A DNA stretch of 64,000 bases from Ziziphus jujuba (lineage: Eukaryota > Streptophyta > Magnoliopsida > Rosales > Rhamnaceae): the NCBI RefSeq assembly GCF_031755915.1, contig NC_083383.1:25212501-25276500 (forward strand), in the 5' to 3' direction. Each line of letters starts with the position of its first letter. Within the stretch, counting starts at the first letter, position 1. The position numbers and the translations under genes were made by a program. Below, in pieces: positions 9,187 through 21,730 of this stretch. The notes beneath the pieces are model-generated. The model was given only the letters and a program-made list of their open reading frames with translations, did no database searches and was not told where the DNA came from.

Positions 9187-10728
9187 TTCCACACTCGTTG
9201 TGAAATACAAGGTAAAATTTGTAGCATGATTGTAGATAGTGGGAGTTGTACTAATATAAGAAGTAACCTTGTAGTTGATAAATTGGGCTTAAAAACAATA
9301 AAACATCCTGAACCATATAGATTACAATGGCTTAATGATAATGGTGAGATGAAAGTAAACAAACAAGCCAAAGTAAAATTTAATATAGGTAGATATGAAG
9401 ATGTAGTTTTATGTGATATTGTACCCATGATTGCTGGACATATACTATTAGGTAGACCATGGCAATTTGATAAAGATGCTACTCATTTTGGTCAAGAAAA
9501 TAGTATTTTTTTCAAGATTAAAGGGAAGAAGGTCAAGCTGGAAACATTATCTCCTAAAGAGGTTTACAAAGACCAATTACAAATGCAACAAAGGAGAGAA
9601 GCCGAAAAGCTCAAGGAAAAAGCAAGTATGGCACCAACAGCTTCACCATCCTTTCAAGACGGTAAGAATGAGGTTGCTGATCAAGGTAAGGTTTCTAAGA
9701 CTCATATTGAGTGGAAAGATCAAGGAAAAACCAAAAGAGAGGGGAAAGAAAGTGGCAAACCTGAGAGCTTGGAGAAGGAAGGGAAATTCGATGGTTTGCG
9801 CCAATCCAAGGGGGAAAAAGAAAAAGAAAGTAAAGAAAGGTTAAGTAGCAACTTTTATTTGAGTTTAGGAGATATCAATAAGGTTATTGAGTGTAAGAAA
9901 CCTTTGCTGGTCATGATTTATAAAAAAACAAATTATTTTAATGATCAAACTAACTTTGAAGAACTTGAATTGCCAAGTTCAATGATTTCTCTTTTGAAGG
10001 AATTTGGAGATGTCTTCCCAAATGAAATTCCAAGTGGACTACCCTCAAATCAAGAGGGAAAAGGTGAGCTTGCTGTCCAAGGTAAGTCTTCTAATACTCA
10101 GGTTGTGTGGAAAAATTTTAATAAAACCAAGAGTGAGAAATTTGATGCAAAAGCCGAGAGTGAGGAAGGTGAGATGGCCGTGAGTGAGAAAGGAAAAGGA
10201 AGGCAAGACAGGAAAAATATAAATTTTTATCTTAGCTTTGGTGATGTCAATAAAGTAATTATGAATAAGAAATCATTGCTGACCATGAATTTTAAAGATA
10301 CTTATTTAAAGATGTCTTTATTACATAGAAATTTATCTGCATTGTTGAGAGCTTTACTTAGTGGCAATTTGAAAATTTGGGAAATATTGTTTGTTAACTT
10401 TAAAAAGTGTAATATTTACCATAATGAGCATGTATTTCTAGATTTTGTTGTAATAGTGTTTGACCAATGAGAATTGGTTTGGTTGCACTTACGAAAGGAA
10501 AGGTTTCCTAAACAAAGAAAGTCAAAGCTCATGCCGCCTATGGATGGACTTTTTCAAGTTTTAGAGCGGATTAACGAGAATACCTACAAACTTAATTTGA
10601 TAGGTGAGTATAGTGTTAGTGCTGCATTTAATATTGCTGATTTAACTCCTTTTACTGCAGGTGATGATCTTGATTTGAAGACAAATCCTTTTCAAGAGGA
10701 GGGGAATGATGGGATTCTGCCCGTGCCC
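9187..10728 (+). pseudogene. Ty3/gypsy internal region B: protease with duplicated linker fused to IN C-terminus
   Basis: Protease: FHTRCEIQGKICSMIVDSGS (catalytic DSG intact), LGLKTIKHPEPYRLQWLNDN, HILLGRPWQFDKD. Linker 1: KGKKVKLETLSPKEV, QMQQRREAEKLKEKA, NFYLSLGDINKVIECKKPLL, then the RT threshold FGDVFPNEIPSGLP. There the sequence switches to a second, diverged linker: [36 protein letters not shown]. It then jumps to integrase [21 protein letters not shown], a TGA stop (10468-10470, GGA in element Y), and [16 protein letters not shown] up to [12 protein letters not shown], RNase H and the IN core are deleted. A continuous frame runs from an ATG at 9160 inside the copia LTR, adding nine foreign residues. 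It is a chimeric non-autonomous element and close kin of Y (37913-39621). Confidence 0.88.
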
Positions 10729-11194
10729 ACACATCCATCCATGTCTCGGAGGACATCCATACCTCGGAGGGCAACCATACCTCGGATACCTCGGAGGGCA
10801 TCCATACGTCGGAGGATATCCACACCTCGGGGAGCATTTTACCTCGGACAACATCAGTCCATCCACATCTCAGACAACACTAGTGTCATCCATGTCTCGG
10901 ACAACACCAGTTCCTTTGGACATCAACAACACATTCATGCCTCGGACAACATTCCACCTCGGCTATCAACTATATCGGACATCTGACTCTTGTTCAACTA
11001 TTTTGGACATCTTACTTTTGTCCAACTATCTCGGACATTTGACTCTTGGACAACATCAACTATCTCGGCCAGTTGACACTATATAGTTTGGACACAAGCT
11101 AACTCAGGTGAAAAGCATGTTCGGACACAAGCTAACTTGGATGGAAGACAAGCTCGGTCATGAGTTAGCTCGGTTGAAGACATAATTCAGCCTA
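10729..11194. repeat. CTCGGA-type degenerate minisatellite, copy B
   Basis: Identical by eye to 195-660. It starts inside the reading frame of the IN C-terminal tail and ends at the truncated LTR at 11197. Confidence 0.75.
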
Positions 11195-11196
11195 GA

Positions 11197-11984
11197 TGTC
11201 AAAGTCAACTCGTTACCTAATTTGCGATTGACTTTCTTTTTTTTTTTTTTGGTTTTTATTTATTTATTTGCTGGACAAATAAGTTTAGGAAAGTTTTTAT
11301 TTTATTTGTAAATTAATTAATTCCTAATTGAAAATAAAGGAATTAATTAATTAGATTAGGAAAAGGAAAGATTCAGTCAAGCTAGAACTTTTCATTGTGT
11401 GGCCGGTTTTTCCTAGGATTTTTTAGGGTTTATTTTGTTTCTTTCAAAGCCTATTTAAAGGCTTATTTTTCAATAAGAATACAACTTTGATTTGATTAAG
11501 AAAATACTTGTGAGATTAGAGAATTGGTTGTTTTAGCTTGACTTATCAATAGGTTTTCCATCCCCTATTGTGGCGTCTACATTATACCAAGGTTTCTAGT
11601 CATAGGTTGGTTAGGGGTTGAGGTCCATTCCATTAGAACTTGAACTTAATTGAGATTCAGGCTAATATAATCCGGTTTAGGAGCAGGTCGTCCTAGGTTC
11701 GTATCACTTATTTTCAATGAGAAATCAAGCTTGAATTTTATACAAAAAATTATTTGTGAGATTGAATTCTCTTTGTTCTTTCACCTAAAACACCATTACT
11801 GAATGAGTGTTTTAGTTTGACTTGTCAATATGCCTTCCATCACCTATTGTGGCGTCTTTATTATATACCAAAGTTTCCAATCACAGGTTAGTTAGGGGTC
11901 AAGGTGACCATTAGAACTTGAACATAATTAGATCAGGGCTAATATAATATGGTTTTAAATGCAGGACGTCCTAGTTTCGTATCA
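11197..11984 (+). mobile_element. Ty3/gypsy LTR, 5'-truncated, duplicated 3' half (copy B)
   Basis: Counterpart of 663-1450. The two tandem 3' halves end at 11706 and 11984, each in CGTATCA. The palindromic TATA-like block is at 11448-11463 and the degenerate PBS at 11987-11999. Confidence 0.8.
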
Positions 11985-11999
11985 TTTCTTATCAGAGCC

Positions 12000-12913
12000 A
12001 AATTTTGTTCAGGTTTGATCTATCTTTATTTGATTTATTTGTTTTTGTGTTATTCTGCAATTTTAGCATTAGTTAAGGTTGCTTCTATCATCATATATGT
12101 TCCACATATTGAAAAAAAAAATGTTCACTCCTAGTTAAATTAGGATTTCCTAGTCTTACCGTATTTTTGCTTCCTAGTTTGTTGGTTGTTTTTCATCATT
12201 GTTCTTGTTAATTTTGGTTTTGGTTGATTTTTGCTGACTATTTTAGTCTTAAATATTTGCATTCATATATTAAAAAAAAAAACTTAACAGATATTAAAAA
12301 ATTAAAAAAAAAAACTGCACAATTTGTATTTTGTCTAGGAGGTCACGAGTTTCGTGATTATTTGGCATTGTAATTGTAACTTTGGTGTTGATTCATGCTA
12401 CTGCAGTTGTCTTATGTGAGTTAAAATAAAATGAAGAAAAAGCCGAATATAAAAAAAATAAAAAAATTTTGGTTTGTTGAATTTGGTGTTGAAATTTGTT
12501 GTTGGAAATTTCTTGGAGCTACTAATTTGTTGATTATTTATTCAATATTTGGAGCTTCTGGAGAATTATTTTTGTTGCTGGATATTTGAATTTCAGGTGC
12601 TTAAATAATTTAATTAAAATTAATCAAAGGAATTGATACAAAACTAGAATTACAATAACAACAACCAACACTACTCTTTAATTTTGTTCGAATTGATTCT
12701 TGATCGTGTTTGACTTTCTTTTTCTAAATTTTTATTCTTGAATCTTTAATTTCTTATCATCTAGTCTAGTTCTTATTGATTCCAATGTTTTCTTGTTAAT
12801 TTGCCTTGTTTTTCCTAGAGAAGATGAAAACTAGATTTCGCCAATTCATTCAGTATTGCTTGCTTTTGCTACTGTTTTATTGATAAGTTAAATTAAAACA
12901 TACCAAATTAAAT
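12000..12913 (+). other. Gypsy leader region, copy B
   Basis: Non-coding A/T-rich leader between PBS and protease remnant, collinear with 1466-2379. It differs from copy A near 12675 (AATTTT against AAATTT), where copy C agrees with B. Confidence 0.65.
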
Positions 12914-14234
12914 TTGGTTTCTAGGAGAGTGCTGACTGTATATAAGGATGAGGATCAAGTTCAAAGGGAAAACATCTTCCACACCCGATGTGAAATCCAA
13001 TGTAAGATTTGTAGCATGATAATTGATAGTGGAAGTTGTACAAATGTAATTAGTAATTTGGTGGTTGATAAATTAGGGTTAGCAACCATTAAACATCTAG
13101 AACCATATAGATTACAATGGCTTAATGATAGTGGTGAGATGAGAGTAAATTAACAAGTCAAAGTAAAATTCAGCATTGATAAATAAATATGTGGATGTTG
13201 TATTGTATGATGTTGTTCCTATGCATGCGGATCATATTTTGTTGGGTAGACCATGGCAATTTGATAAGGATGCCATACATTATGGGAGAGAGAAATTTTT
13301 TTTTTTTTAATTTTAAGGGCAAGAAGGTTAAACTGGAACCATTGACCCCGAATGAGGTTTTTAGAGACCAATTACAAATGCAACAAAGGAGGGAAGCTAA
13401 GAGGCTTAAACAGAAGGCTAGAATGGCACCAATAGTTTCACCATCCATTCAAGAGGGAAAAAGTGAGCTTGCTGTCCAAGATAAGTCCTCTAAAACCCAG
13501 GTTGAGTGGAAAAATTATAATAAACCTAAGAGTGAGAAATTTGGTGCAAAAGCTAAGAGTGATGTAAAACCCATTGAATCCGTGAATGGGAAGGAAAGAG
13601 AGAAAAAGAAAAGAAGAAAAAGAATTTTTTATCTATGCTTAGGTGAGGTTAAAAAAGCATTTTTTACTGATAAATCTTTGTTGGTTATGATTTATAAAGA
13701 TGCTTGTTTAGAGATACTTTTATTGTATAGAACTTTTTCTACAGTGTTGAGAGCTTTACTTATTGGAAATTTGAAAATTTGGAAGAGATTAGTTGCTAAC
13801 TTTAAAAGTGTAATTTTTACCATAATGAGTATGTATTTCTAGATTTTATTGTGATAGTGTTTGACTCAGGAGATTTAGCATGGTTACACTTACGAAAGGA
13901 GAGGTTTCCAAAACAAAGAAAGTCAAAGCTTATGCCGTGTGTGGATGGACCTTTTCAAGTTTTGGAGTGAATTAATGAGAATGCCTACAAACTTGATTTA
14001 ACAAGTGAGTAGAATGTTAGTGCCACATTTAATGTTGCTAATTTATCTCCTTTTACTGCAGGTGATGATCTTTATTTGAGGACAAATCCTTTTCAAGAGG
14101 AGGGGAATGATGAGAATCCACCCGAGCTCGCACAACCGACAACCCGCTGTGCTGACCTGATACGGATGAAGACTAAGCCGATCACTAGAACTCAAGCCAA
14201 AAGGTTTATGGAAAACCTAGAAGCATTTATATAG
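12914..14234 (+). pseudogene. Ty3/gypsy internal region A, decayed (copy B)
   Basis: Same structure as 2380-3700: gag terminus, protease with DSGSCTN and a stop at 13151, linker, direct fusion to LRALLIGNLKIWK, then a broken IN C-terminal tail. All stops and shifts of copy A are shared, so the decay predates the tandem duplication. It is followed at 14242-14284 by the first 43 bp of a gypsy LTR. Confidence 0.85.
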
Positions 14235-14284
14235 GGAGCAGTTAATTCTTAAAAGTGCTTGTCCATACCCAAAGATACAAAACA

Positions 14285-14588
14285 TGGTTGAGCTCCATGT
14301 CACCAAGTAGCTTCCATGTCATCATCCTTGTCACCAAGGTGCTTTCTATGTCATCAAGATGCTTAATTTTTCTAAACTTCCTAAAACCCTAATTTGGCTA
14401 ATGCACTTTAATTAATAAATTTTGGTGTCTTTGTGCACCAACTTAACAAGCCTAAATTACACCAAATGGCTTTAACAAAGCACAAACCAAAATAAAAAAC
14501 AAAGCATGAAAGCGACCCTCAGCCAAGGCACCTTGCTTGATCTCAGGTTTGTCTTCTTCATGGCTAACAATGCCATGATTTTCTAACA
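14285..14588 (-). mobile_element. Copia-I 3' LTR (copy B)
   Basis: Counterpart of 3751-4054, with the PPT complement CTCCTCCTT immediately after it at 14589. Confidence 0.75.
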
Positions 14589-15875
14589 CTCCTCCTTGGC
14601 AATGTTAGGCATGATATGTAGAAGACTCCTAAGCATTTGAAGTCTTTCTTTGGCAATGATTTTGTGAGAATATCGGCCAGTTGGTCTTGAGTGGAACAAT
14701 GCACCAAATTGGTTTCTTTGTTTCTTTCAGCCTCTGAGATGCTATGGTACTTCACAGGGATGTGCTTGGTTCTTCTATGTTATACTGGATTTTTGGTGAT
14801 GGCAACGGCTGAAGTGCTATCACAGTAAATGATGGTTGCATTTGTTTGCTTTTAACCTAAATCATTAAGCAATTTCCTTCACCAAGTTGCTTGGTTTGAT
14901 GCTGCTACCGTTGAGGTGCATTCAACTTCGATTGTTAATTGTGCCGTGGTTCCTTACTTATGTGAACTCCATGAAAATAGACACCTAAATAAAACTTAAA
15001 CAAGTTTCTAGGGGTACTCTTCATGTCTTCCAAGCTACCTGCCCAATCACTATCATAATAGCCAACTAACTCACACATGTTGCTGAGCTTATATAATATT
15101 CCAAAGTTGGCCGAGCCTTTCACATATCTCAGGACTTTTTTTGCAGCTTGGTAATGGTTTTAAGATGGTGCACTCATGAAACCTTGATAGAACACTTACA
15201 CCATACATAATATCAGGTCTTGAAGCACACAAATAAAAAAAACTTCCAATTAAACTTCTATTAACCGAAGCATTCACTTTTTCACTGCCATCATTTAATT
15301 CAAACTTGGCATTTTGCATCATAAGTGTTTCAACAACTTTGGCATTTTCTAGTTGAAACTTATCAAGCAAATTGAAAGCATATCTTTCTTGTGATAGAAA
15401 TATACCTTTATTTGTTTGCTTGATCTTCAAACTTAAGAGGTAATTCATTAAACCAAGGTCAGACATTTCAAACATTTCTTCTAGGTCGTCTTTGAACTTT
15501 TGAATGCTTTCAGTGCTGCAACCTATTATAAGAAAATCATCAACATAAAAAGAGATTACCATTTGATCTTCATGTGAGTTGGCTTTGATATAGAGAGTAG
15601 GCTCATTATCACTTCTTGAAAAGCCTTCATGAGTGAGGTAGTCATCAATTATTGTAAACCAAGCACTTGGAGCTTGTTTGAGCCCGTATAAAGTTTTATA
15701 AAGCTTGTATACTTTCTGCTCCTCTCCTTCTTTTACAAAGCCTTCAGGTTGCTCTAGATAAACTTTTTCTTTTAATATAGCATTTAGAAAAGCTGATTTC
15801 ACATCCAAATGATATATTTTCCATGAATTGTTGGCTGTATATGCTAGTAAAAGCCTAATAGTTTCACGTCTTGCC
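14589..15875 (-). pseudogene. Copia-I reverse transcriptase-RNase H fragment (copy B)
   Basis: Same truncated RT (YHLDVKSAFLN, YVDDFLIIG) and frameshifted RNase H (DSDWAGS) as 4055-5341, with the same frameshifts and no difference seen. It begins abruptly at 15875 against gypsy gag filler. Confidence 0.88.
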
Positions 15876-16284
15876 ACCCACTTTCCTCACTTTCGAATTC
15901 TAGTTCACCATTACCTTTCAGCACCATGATTCTTCTATTCTGGCATTGATTGAAAATTTCCTCATCCCTGGCACTTAAAACAAATAATTTCTCTATATCT
16001 TGAAGGTTTAGGATCAGATTTACCTTTTGATGAGAATTTGCCTGAGCTAGCACAACCGACAACCCGTTAGGGTGCTGACCTGATACGAATGAAGACCGGG
16101 TCGATCACTAGAGCTCAATCTAAAAGGTTTAAGGAAAAACCAAGAGCATTTATACAGGTAGAAGTTAATTCTCAAAAAATCTTGTGCATACCCAAAGATA
16201 CATAGCATGTTCTAAGCATCCGAGTGGTGGAAGCCGATATGGACCAGGGTAGCTATTTTCGTGAAAATTTGGGCTTCAAGAAGC
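15876..16284. mobile_element. Rearranged gypsy filler (copy B)
   Basis: Counterpart of 5342-5750: inverted gag piece, internal 3'-end piece and LTR-start piece, with identical junctions. The mosaic therefore formed once, before the unit was duplicated. Confidence 0.75.
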
Positions 16285-18517
16285 AAGTAATCCTCACATC
16301 CCTTGTTACCACAAGTTTCTTGGTTTCCAAGTTGAAAACCCTAAAACCTTTGGTAACCTCACTAAAGCCGACCACGATGCCCACATTTGCCCTTTTGTCA
16401 AGATTGTCTCTCATGTGTGGATGAACATGAAGAAAACAAACACTTCCAAAGATTTTTATGTTGTCCAAAGATGGTTTTTCTCCATATCATATCTCATAGG
16501 GTGTCTTGGACTCATTGGCTTTGGTGTATGCTCGGTTTTGGATGTAGCTAGCCGTGTATATGGCTTCGGCCCAAAACTTTTTTGGCATGTTCTTCTCACG
16601 TATCATGCACCTTGCCATCTCCATCATGGTCCTATTTTTCCTCTCACAAACACCATTTTGTTGTGGTGTGTATGGTGTTCTGAATTGATGCACCATTCCA
16701 CTTTCTTTGTAAAAATCCTCCATAGCCAAGCTTGTATATTCTCCACCATTGTCGGTTCTCAAGCACTTCATCTTTGCATTGCTTTGGGTTTCCACCACCT
16801 TCTTGAATTTCATGAACTTCTCAAGCACTTGTGACTTGGTTGTTAGAAAATATACCCAACACATCCTTGAGTAGTCATCAATGAAGGTTAGGAAGTACTT
16901 ACATCCTCCAATTGATGACAAACTCATCGGTCCACACACATCCAAATGGACTAGCTCAAGCTTCTCCTTAGCTCTCCATGAACCGACTTTAGGGAATGGA
17001 AGCCGTGTGGATTTCCCTAGTTGGCATACATCATATAGGCTTTTCATCTCCTCAATCTTTGGCATGTCCTTCACAATGGCATTGGTGTTTTTCATGGCAT
17101 CATAGCTAGAATGCCCAAGCCTTTTATGCCAAAGTTGGGAAATGGACTCCACTTTGGTTTTTAAGGCTTGTTCATTCTTAACTAGGTCCAATCTATAGCT
17201 TTTGTCCTTCAATGGTACCTTAAATAGCTCATTACCACAAGCATCATATATGATACATCCATCTTTTGCAAAATTTAAAGCAAAGCCTCTTTCTACCAAT
17301 TGTGCTACACTAAGCAAGTTTTCACACAAACTAGGAACATATAGCACATCTTTTATAATTTTGGTACCTTCCTTGGTGTTCAAGCACACATCTCCTTTGC
17401 CTTCTACTTTCATGAACCGGCCATCACCAATCTTCACTTTGGTTTTGTAGTTTCGGTCAAGCTCCATAAAGCCATCCTTTTGGAAACTCATGTGGTGTGA
17501 GCAACCACTATCCACAAGCCAACCGAGACCACTACTTGTGGCTTTAAGGCATGTGGCCACAAATAGGTTCTCAGCTTCTTCATTAACCACATTGGCTTGT
17601 TGTCTCCTTTGCTTGCATACTTTGGCAATGTGGCCTTTTCCTCCACATCTTTCACAAGATGCATCCGGCCTCCGAAAACACTTGGATGGTGGATGTCCAA
17701 GCTTCTTGCAATGAGGGCAAGGTGGATGCCCTCCTCGGTTTTGATGGCTTTGTTGTTGTTCTTGTTGATTCCATCCACTTTTGTTGTTGTTTGTGTTGTT
17801 GTTGGTTATAAAACCGGTTTGGTTGGTGTTGTTGCTCTTCCTTCCTTTATTCTTCTTTTTGTTGCCGTGGCCACCATAGAATGCACTCTCTATGGTCTCT
17901 TCCTTTCTAATGGCTCTCCTTTGTTCGGTTGCTTGAAGAGCATTGATGAGCTCACTCGTTATTTCACTAAGATTTCTAAATTCTTCAAGGGAGGAAATCT
18001 TAGCTTCAAACCTTTCGGGTAAGCTCACCAATACTTTCTCTACTACCCTTTGATCGGTCAATTGCTCACCAAGGACCCGAATTTGATTTACCACTTTGAG
18101 CATCCTTTTCGTGAAATCCTTGACAAGCTCATTCTCCTTCATCTTCAAGGTCTCAAACTCTCTTCTTAGGTTTAAAACTTGCATTTACCGAGTTCTAGTA
18201 TTTCCATGGAACTCCTCTTGAAGCTTTATCCAAACCTCTCTAGCACTTGTGCATGACATTATCCTTGTAAAAATGGAATCACTCACGGAGGAGTGCAAGG
18301 TAATGAGGGCCTTGAACCCCTTGGCAACTTCGGCCTCATGTGCATTTCTTTGTGCTTGGGTTGCATTAGCTCTCAACTCTTCCACTACATAACCTTCTTT
18401 TATGACTTCCCATAAACCAAAGGCTTGAAGGTAGGCTTTCATTTTTATACTCCAAATGGAATAGTTTTGGCCTTCAAACTTAGGTGGTGTTGGGGTTGCA
18501 AAGGATTGTGAGGCCAT
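16285..18517 (-). pseudogene. Copia-II gag-protease-integrase, truncated (copy B)
   Basis: Same frame, domains and two in-frame stops (18185-18187 and 16487-16489) as 5751-7983. It differs by one visible codon in gag, where LINALQATEQ here corresponds to LINAFQATEQ in copy A. Leu is also present at this position in the intact copia (VNALQATEQ), so Leu is ancestral and copy A carries the derived change. PBS at 18711-18722. Confidence 0.9.
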
Positions 18518-18722
18518 TTAAAAAAATGGTTTTTGAAAAGTTTTGAAAAATGGACACAAGAACAAGCTCTCGGGTGGTGGTGTTTTGGTGAGTTTCAACT
18601 AGTCTTTTTGGGAGGTTTTTGTTTCGGTTGGAAGGCTTTAGGTGGGGGATCCTCTCACAAATAAAATGGTCTAGGTTGAAAGCTCACAAGGTCCTAAGAA
18701 ATTACACTATGCCCTGATACCA

Positions 18723-19720
18723 TGATGGAATTTGGTGTAGGTTTATGTTGCTGTACCCTAGAGCACAATCATTCAAGGTGTTAGTCAAGAATGATTGTTG
18801 TTGGTTCTTGATTCTTGATTTTGTTTTTTTTTTGGGTTTGTTAAGATTTTGTTTCTGGTTTTAATGGAGGTTTAGGGTTCTTGAGAAGGTTGTTAGCTTT
18901 TGGGAAGAAGAGGAAACTAAAATGTAGTAGTTGAGAGAAAGACAGCCAAAAATGTTGTTTTTCAAAATCTGTTTTTTTTTTTAATATTTTTTTTTCTCAA
19001 CGTTTTTCATTACAATTTTCATACTTTTAAATACATCAAAAAGCCAATAAGGCATGCTTCCATATTGAGCAATAAATACAAAAGCTTTAAAAGTAACCAA
19101 CCAAGCCAAACTACATCAATCAACTCTAATCAATGTGCTGGGCATGCAAGAAACCTTCTTTAATAGGCAGTTCAGCTTGTCTAAGGCATTTGAATTTGAA
19201 AACCAGCTCCATTTGACTTGAAATTTGGAGGGAAGCCTTTTTGAATATTAGAATATTTGCTAGCCAAAAATCAGATAAAACAAAGTCCATTTACCCATTC
19301 AAAAGTAATCAAACCCAAGGCAGTTTTGCCTAGTTTTCTGGGCAACAAAACTGCACAAGGGTCAGATTGTTTTGGGCTTAACTCAGCCTTCCAAGCTCCA
19401 AATTGGGCCATTCATTTTGCTTCTGCTTCCTCTGCATATCTAGTTTATCATATCCAAAATTTAGGTCCAAATCCCAAACCTACTTCAAACGGCATCCAAG
19501 GAAGTGGACTTATATTGCTGGAAATACAATTCCAGCAACTAGACAAAAAAGGCCTTAAGCTAAATAATGAGCTTACAAAAAGGATATTGTTCTTAAACAT
19601 TACAAGATAAAATAAAATGCATAAACATAAATAATGTTTTTTCTTTGATGTTGCAAAACAAAGAGTGCAAGTGTAACCGAACTACCTTGCACATTGTGGC
19701 AAGATCACCACATTTCAACA
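18723..19720 (-). mobile_element. Copia-II 5' LTR (copy B)
   Basis: Counterpart of 8189-9186, with single differences near 18905 (GAGGAAAC against GAAGAAAC) and 19150 (CTTCTTTA against CTTATTTA). It ends CATTTCAACA at the gypsy protease junction. Confidence 0.75.
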
Positions 19721-21262
19721 TTCCACACTCGTTGTGAAATACAAGGTAAAATTTGTAGCATGATTGTAGATAGTGGGAGTTGTACTAATATAAGAAGTAA
19801 CCTTGTAGTTGATAAATTGGGCTTAAAAACAATAAAACATCCTGAACCATATAGATTACAATGGCTTAATGATAATGGTGAGATGAAAGTAAACAAACAA
19901 GCCAAAGTAAAATTTAATATAGGTAGATATGAAGATGTAGTTTTATGTGATATTGTACCCATGATTGCTGGACATATACTATTAGGTAGACCATGGCAAT
20001 TTGATAAAGATGCTACTCATTTTGGTCAAGAAAATAGTATTTTTTTCAAGATTAAAGGGAAGAAGGTCAAGCTGGAAACATTATCTCCTAAAGAGGTTTA
20101 CAAAGACCAATTACAAATGCAACAAAGGAGAGAAGCCGAAAAGCTCAAGGAAAAAGCAAGTATGGCACCAACAGCTTCACCATCCTTTCAAGACGGTAAG
20201 AATGAGGTTGCTGATCAAGGTAAGGTTTCTAAGACTCATATTGAGTGGAAAGATCAAGGAAAAACCAAAAGAGAGGGGAAAGAAAGTGGCAAACCTGAGA
20301 GCTTGGAGAAGGAAGGGAAATTCGATGGTTTGCGCCAATCCAAGGGGGAAAAAGAAAAAGAAAGTAAAGAAAGGTTAAGTAGCAACTTTTATTTGAGTTT
20401 AGGAGATATCAATAAGGTTATTGAGTGTAAGAAACCTTTGCTGGTCATGATTTATAAAAAAACAAATTATTTTAATGATCAAACTAACTTTGAAGAACTT
20501 GAATTGCCAAGTTCAATGATTTCTCTTTTGAAGGAATTTGGAGATGTCTTCCCAAATGAAATTCCAAGTGGACTACCCTCAAATCAAGAGGGAAAAGGTG
20601 AGCTTGCTGTCCAAGGTAAGTCTTCTAATACTCAGGTTGTGTGGAAAAATTTTAATAAAACCAAGAGTGAGAAATTTGATGCAAAAGCCGAGAGTGAGGA
20701 AGGTGAGATGGCCGTGAGTGAGAAAGGAAAAGGAAGGCAAGACAGGAAAAATATAAATTTTTATCTTAGCTTTGGTGATGTCAATAAAGTAATTATGAAT
20801 AAGAAATCATTGCTGACCATGAATTTTAAAGATACTTATTTAAAGATGTCTTTATTACATAGAAATTTATCTGCATTGTTGAGAGCTTTACTTAGTGGCA
20901 ATTTGAAAATTTGGGAAATATTGTTTGTTAACTTTAAAAAGTGTAATATTTACCATAATGAGCATGTATTTCTAGATTTTGTTGTAATAGTGTTTGACCA
21001 ATGAGAATTGGTTTGGTTGCACTTACGAAAGGAAAGGTTTCCTAAACAAAGAAAGTCAAAGCTCATGCCGCCTATGGATGGACTTTTTCAAGTTTTAGAG
21101 CGGATTAACGAGAATACCTACAAACTTAATTTGATAGGTGAGTATAGTGTTAGTGCTGCATTTAATATTGCTGATTTAACTCCTTTTACTGCAGGTGATG
21201 ATCTTGATTTGAAGACAAATCCTTTTCAAGAGGAGGGGAATGATGGGATTCTGCCCGTGCCC
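19721..21262 (+). pseudogene. Ty3/gypsy internal region B, chimeric protease-linker-linker-IN tail (copy B)
   Basis: Same product as 9187-10728: protease DSGSCTN, two successive diverged Lys/Glu-rich linkers, fusion to LRALLSGNLKIWE, TGA at 21002-21004, then the IN C-terminal tail starting near 21008 and ending in [10 protein letters not shown]. The frame opens at 19694 inside the copia LTR. The reading frame after the stop runs into the CTCGGA array up to 21520. Confidence 0.88.
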
Positions 21263-21728
21263 ACACATCCATCCATGTCTCGGAGGACATCCATACCTCG
21301 GAGGGCAACCATACCTCGGATACCTCGGAGGGCATCCATACGTCGGAGGATATCCACACCTCGGGGAGCATTTTACCTCGGACAACATCAGTCCATCCAC
21401 ATCTCAGACAACACTAGTGTCATCCATGTCTCGGACAACACCAGTTCCTTTGGACATCAACAACACATTCATGCCTCGGACAACATTCCACCTCGGCTAT
21501 CAACTATATCGGACATCTGACTCTTGTTCAACTATTTTGGACATCTTACTTTTGTCCAACTATCTCGGACATTTGACTCTTGGACAACATCAACTATCTC
21601 GGCCAGTTGACACTATATAGTTTGGACACAAGCTAACTCAGGTGAAAAGCATGTTCGGACACAAGCTAACTTGGATGGAAGACAAGCTCGGTCATGAGTT
21701 AGCTCGGTTGAAGACATAATTCAGCCTA
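21263..21728. repeat. CTCGGA-type degenerate minisatellite, copy C
   Basis: Third copy of the 195-660 array, with no difference seen. Together the three copies carry more than 45 CTCGGA-like motifs. Confidence 0.75.
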
Positions 21729-21730
21729 GA

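Larger units (their letters stand above)
1..10534. repeat. Tandem array unit, copy A (10,534 bp period)
   Basis: Everything from position 1 recurs at +10,534 with no net length change; equivalent landmarks (gag start 7983/18517, copia PBS 8177/18711, gypsy stop 10470/21004) keep exactly the same spacing. The phase is arbitrary because the array enters from the left edge. Differences from copy B that I found by eye lie near 2141, 7407, 8371 and 8616. The unit contains no host gene, only gypsy and copia fragments. Confidence 0.95.
10535..21068. repeat. Tandem array unit, copy B (complete)
   Basis: Complete second unit, collinear with copy A at an offset of 10,534. Base changes seen include one codon in the copia gag (Phe in copy A, Leu in copy B, near 17941) and single changes near 12675, 18905 and 19150. 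The near identity implies a very recent duplication, recent homogenisation, or an assembly problem. Confidence 0.95.
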
